Of a stretch of 15,081 nucleotides of DNA, positions 13,478-15,081 are shown one piece after another. Made by a program: the position numbers and the translations under genes. Source of the stretch: an uncultured Lachnospiraceae bacterium (GTDB lineage: Bacteria > Bacillota > Clostridia > Lachnospirales > Lachnospiraceae); the NCBI GenBank assembly GCA_910577115.1, contig CAJTMC010000063.1:1-15081 (forward strand), in the 5' to 3' direction. The first letter of the stretch is position 1. Every line of letters begins with the position of its first letter. The notes below the pieces were generated by a model. The model saw nothing but the letters and a program-made list of their open reading frames with translations, searched no databases and was not told the origin of the DNA.

Positions 13478-14383
13478 TTATTTACCTCCCATATAAACAG
13501 GACCATTAAATGTATTTCCTTTTCCCAAACTTTTATTTAAAGCGTTGCCAGTATAATTGTCACCACTAATATTAGTAATATTGATTATAGAAGGACCCCC
13601 CATACTGCTGACGTTATTGTCATTAATTTTTTTATTGGACTTAATTAATGACTCAAACACACCATCACGTGAAAATACATGGAAACAATACGCTACAGCA
13701 GCATTTGCTGCAACTATCTGATCTGCATCCTTATTAGGCGTATTCTTTTTATATCCCCAATCACAAATTCCTTTAACAATAATCCACTCAGTAACTCCAT
13801 GCACTTTGCACATAGAATAAATTCCTTGGGCTTCCATTTCTCCACCAATTGGTTTATACTCTTCAAAATCACTAATTAGTTGTAATCTATACTCATAATT
13901 ATTTACAAGCTTTGAACCAGTCAATATAGAACCGATGTAAACCATTGATTGTTCGGAATCAGGCAATTTATATATCCATTCTCTATATTCTCTAAAAGCA
14001 TTTAACAATTGAAAACCCACTTCTTTTGGCACTTCTTTATATTCTGTTTTATTTTCAAGTATTTTTTGTGAATCATAAGGCAAAATTTTATCTGATATAA
14101 GTACATCACCTATTTTTTGTTTTTGCTCATTTACTCCAAAAGCAATACCCACCATAATAACAGCCACCGGAGACAAATCATGCACCAATTGGCTTACTAA
14201 TGGCATTGATGCAGGATTAGTAATGCCTTGCTCATCTACATGAATATATGCTGCAGGATAAAGACCAAACTGACCAAGATAATAAGTTTTTCCTAATATA
14301 TATTTACTTTCCTGACGTATAAATTTTGCTTCAAACGCTTCGCGTTCATGCTCATTCGCTGTTACAAAAAGAAAAACATTCAT
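13478..14383 (-). CDS. PNP/MTAN-fold nucleosidase effector with C-terminal Asn/Gly motif
   Basis: The 301-residue protein starts at ATG 14383 (MNVFLFVTAN) behind AAGGTGG; the longer frame to 14419 has no ribosome site. Residues 1-245 are a nucleoside phosphorylase/nucleosidase (PNP_UDP_1) domain. VIMVGIAFGV (76-84) is the glycine-rich core strand. GGEMEAQG (180-187) carries the Met-Glu substrate-binding pair known from MTA/SAH nucleosidases. IVKGICDWG (202-210) carries Asp208 at the catalytic-acid position. Residues 265-300 are an Asn/Gly-rich tail (INITNISGDNYTGN, then GKGNTFNGPVYMGG), unlike any housekeeping MTAN. PNP-fold effectors that cleave ATP occur in Detocs and in some CBASS and AVAST systems. 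It is first in a four-gene operon. Substrate preference (ATP, MTA/SAH or other) cannot be read from sequence. Confidence 0.85.
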   Translation of the reverse strand: MNVFLFVTANEHEREAFEAKFIRQESKYILGKTYYLGQFGLYPAAYIHVDEQGITNPASMPLVSQLVHDLSPVAVIMVGIAFGVNEQKQKIGDVLISDKILPYDSQKILENKTEYKEVPKEVGFQLLNAFREYREWIYKLPDSEQSMVYIGSILTGSKLVNNYEYRLQLISDFEEYKPIGGEMEAQGIYSMCKVHGVTEWIIVKGICDWGYKKNTPNKDADQIVAANAAVAYCFHVFSRDGVFESLIKSNKKINDNNVSSMGGPSIINITNISGDNYTGNALNKSLGKGNTFNGPVYMGGK

Positions 14384-14536
14384 GATTGTCAACCACCTTC
14401 CTGGAAAATGCAATAGCAAAGCCAGAGCACTCTTTTAAAAACTTTGTAAAATAAAATTTAAACCTATGTTTCGCTTGCTTTACAACTTATTGAAACAGTA
14501 AAAACCTCAATAAAATTAGGAATATATCATGTTTAT

Positions 14537-14564
14537 ATTATAAACCTTATGGTTGATAATACAA
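14537..14564 (-). promoter_or_regulatory. promoter of the nucleosidase operon with palindrome in the spacer
   Basis: TTGTAT (14564-14559) and TATAAT (14542-14537) lie 16 bp apart on the minus strand. AACC-TTAT-GGTT (14543-14554) is a 4+4 dyad wholly inside the spacer and could be an operator. The predicted start near 14530 gives a leader of about 145 nt before the nucleosidase, AT-rich and without an obvious strong fold. Confidence 0.5.
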
Positions 14565-14949
14565 TATGGCTACACCATACTTTGTCGAACTACAAAGGAT
14601 TTTGTCACTCCTAATTCTTATCTCTCCACATCCTATGCCAAAACATCCTGCCACTAAAAAAAATCTATCGTACAATTCTTCCGCGTGAAAACACTCTACA
14701 ACTATTATTAAATCTCTATATCAAATACACCTACTTAACTATAAGCAATCACGAATTTTCTACAATTTTATTTTGCCTTTGTAATGGGGTTCAAATCGGT
14801 TGGAGGGGTTCAAATTACATTTCAGTGACTGTCCAATATTTCAGGGCATAAAAGAAAAGACTTTCAGCAAATTATTGAATCTGCCAAAAGCCTTTATTTC
14901 AAGCGTTTTTCACATATTTTCTTGGATCTGATTGTATCAAAATGCGGTT
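14565..14949. other. gene-free AT-rich stretch between the operon promoter and the recombinase remnant
   Basis: No frame with a start codon and ribosome site is seen on either strand. The only structure that I can point to is the GGGGTTCAAAT direct repeat at 14786-14815. A plus-strand frame without a start codon runs from about 14833 to 15029, but its right half overlaps the recombinase remnant in antisense. Confidence 0.4.
14786..14815 (+). repeat. 11-bp direct repeat near the element border
   Basis: GGGGTTCAAAT occurs at 14786-14796 and again at 14805-14815, 19 bp apart start to start. The motif resembles the T-arm of tRNA genes (GGTTCAAATCC), where integrases often act, but no full tRNA fold surrounds it. 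It could be part of an attachment site or a regulator binding pair. Confidence 0.35.
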
Positions 14950-15081
14950 TTACATATCAACGTAGAACTGGCAGTTCAGAAAACCGTTGCGCTTTGCGTA
15001 ATCTTTCAGCATGGTTTTCTGCGTGCTGATGCTCATGCTCTCGTTGTTCGTGCCGTCGTCTTTGGAAAGCCTGCAATATAA
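14950..15081 (-). pseudogene. N-terminal fragment of a large serine recombinase, truncated
   Basis: The minus strand enters from the right edge in frame and reads LYCRLSKDDGTNNES, then MSISTQKTMLKDYAKRNGF and NCQFYVD, followed by Met and a stop at 14950. CRLS with DDG and NES is the catalytic start of resolvase-type large serine recombinases of the Tn4451/Tn1549-related group in Clostridia. In such proteins FYVD is followed by DGYSGTNF and some 450 more residues; here the match ends at GTTGAT and unrelated sequence follows. The gene is therefore broken, presumably by a deletion or insertion junction near 14956. The true start lies outside the window. Confidence 0.75.

Noticed and set aside
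10120..14383. Assignment of the operon to Detocs, CBASS or AVAST
   Set aside because: There is no histidine kinase, receiver, nucleotidyl cyclase or visible P-loop ATPase in the four genes. Only the nucleosidase fold is shared.
14383..14419. 12-residue N-terminal extension of the nucleosidase
   Set aside because: There is no ribosome site before 14419. ATG 14383 has AAGGTGG at a suitable distance and gives the expected MNVFLFVTAN start of the fold.
14833..15029. Plus-strand open frame of about 65 residues (SGHKRKDFQQIIESAKSLYF segment)
   Set aside because: It has no start codon or ribosome site, and its second half is antisense to the recognisable recombinase. It may be a remnant, but I cannot name it.
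1..15081. CRISPR arrays, tRNA or rRNA genes, intact insertion sequences
   Set aside because: No regularly spaced repeats, no cloverleaf or rRNA signature and no transposase with terminal repeats were seen. The GGGGTTCAAAT pair is too short and lacks the other tRNA arms.

Overview
The window looks like an accessory, mobile-element-rich stretch of a Firmicutes genome, most likely a gut Clostridia of the Lachnospiraceae type. The reasons are strong AGGAGG ribosome binding sites, BmrR-like MerR regulators, DUF2800-type phage genes, a Clostridia-type large serine recombinase remnant and consensus sigma-A promoters. Almost every gene lies on the minus strand. Only one small Xre regulator (3806-4150) lies on the plus strand. 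Base composition changes sharply from GC-rich (about 1-2000) to AT-rich (about 9300-14900), so the window is a mosaic of pieces with different origins.

Layout from low to high coordinates. (1) Positions 1-2018 hold a phage or integrative-element early module on the minus strand: a sigma-70 region 4-like protein, two small phage proteins and a Cas4-like DUF2800 nuclease that runs off the left edge. A leader with three tandem tiny ORFs and a strong Rho-independent terminator lies just upstream of the sigma-like gene. (2) Positions 2346-4589 hold a zinc-ribbon protein, a DUF3825-like protein, the plus-strand Xre regulator and a small helical protein, with inverted repeats and a shared operator-like sequence between them. 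(3) Positions 4713-9155 hold two MerR-controlled modules. MerR-1 appears to drive itself and a BtrH-like cysteine-peptidase-fold protein plus a winged-helix regulator without a receiver domain. MerR-2 appears to drive itself and a serine beta-lactamase-like hydrolase. All three MerR-type promoters have the diagnostic 19-bp spacer. (4) Positions 9156-9728 hold no convincing protein gene but contain a short promoter-to-terminator unit that may be a small RNA. (5) Positions 9729-9956 encode a second small Xre regulator.

(6) Positions 10120-14383 hold the most interesting unit: a tight four-gene operon closed by a terminator. In transcription order it encodes a purine-nucleosidase/phosphorylase-fold protein, a large helical protein without a visible P-loop, an SPFH/band-7-like coiled-coil protein and a two-pass membrane protein. 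The nucleosidase ends in an Asn/Gly-rich motif, and a clearly related motif sits near the N terminus of the next protein. Effector and receptor pairs that signal through amyloid-type motifs are arranged this way, and nucleosidase-fold effectors are known from ATP-depleting anti-phage systems. I infer a candidate undescribed abortive-infection system that links the nucleosidase through a motif to a non-NLR sensor and a membrane scaffold. (7) The right end carries the N-terminal catalytic fragment of a large serine recombinase, cut off by an abrupt junction, which supports a mobile-element border.
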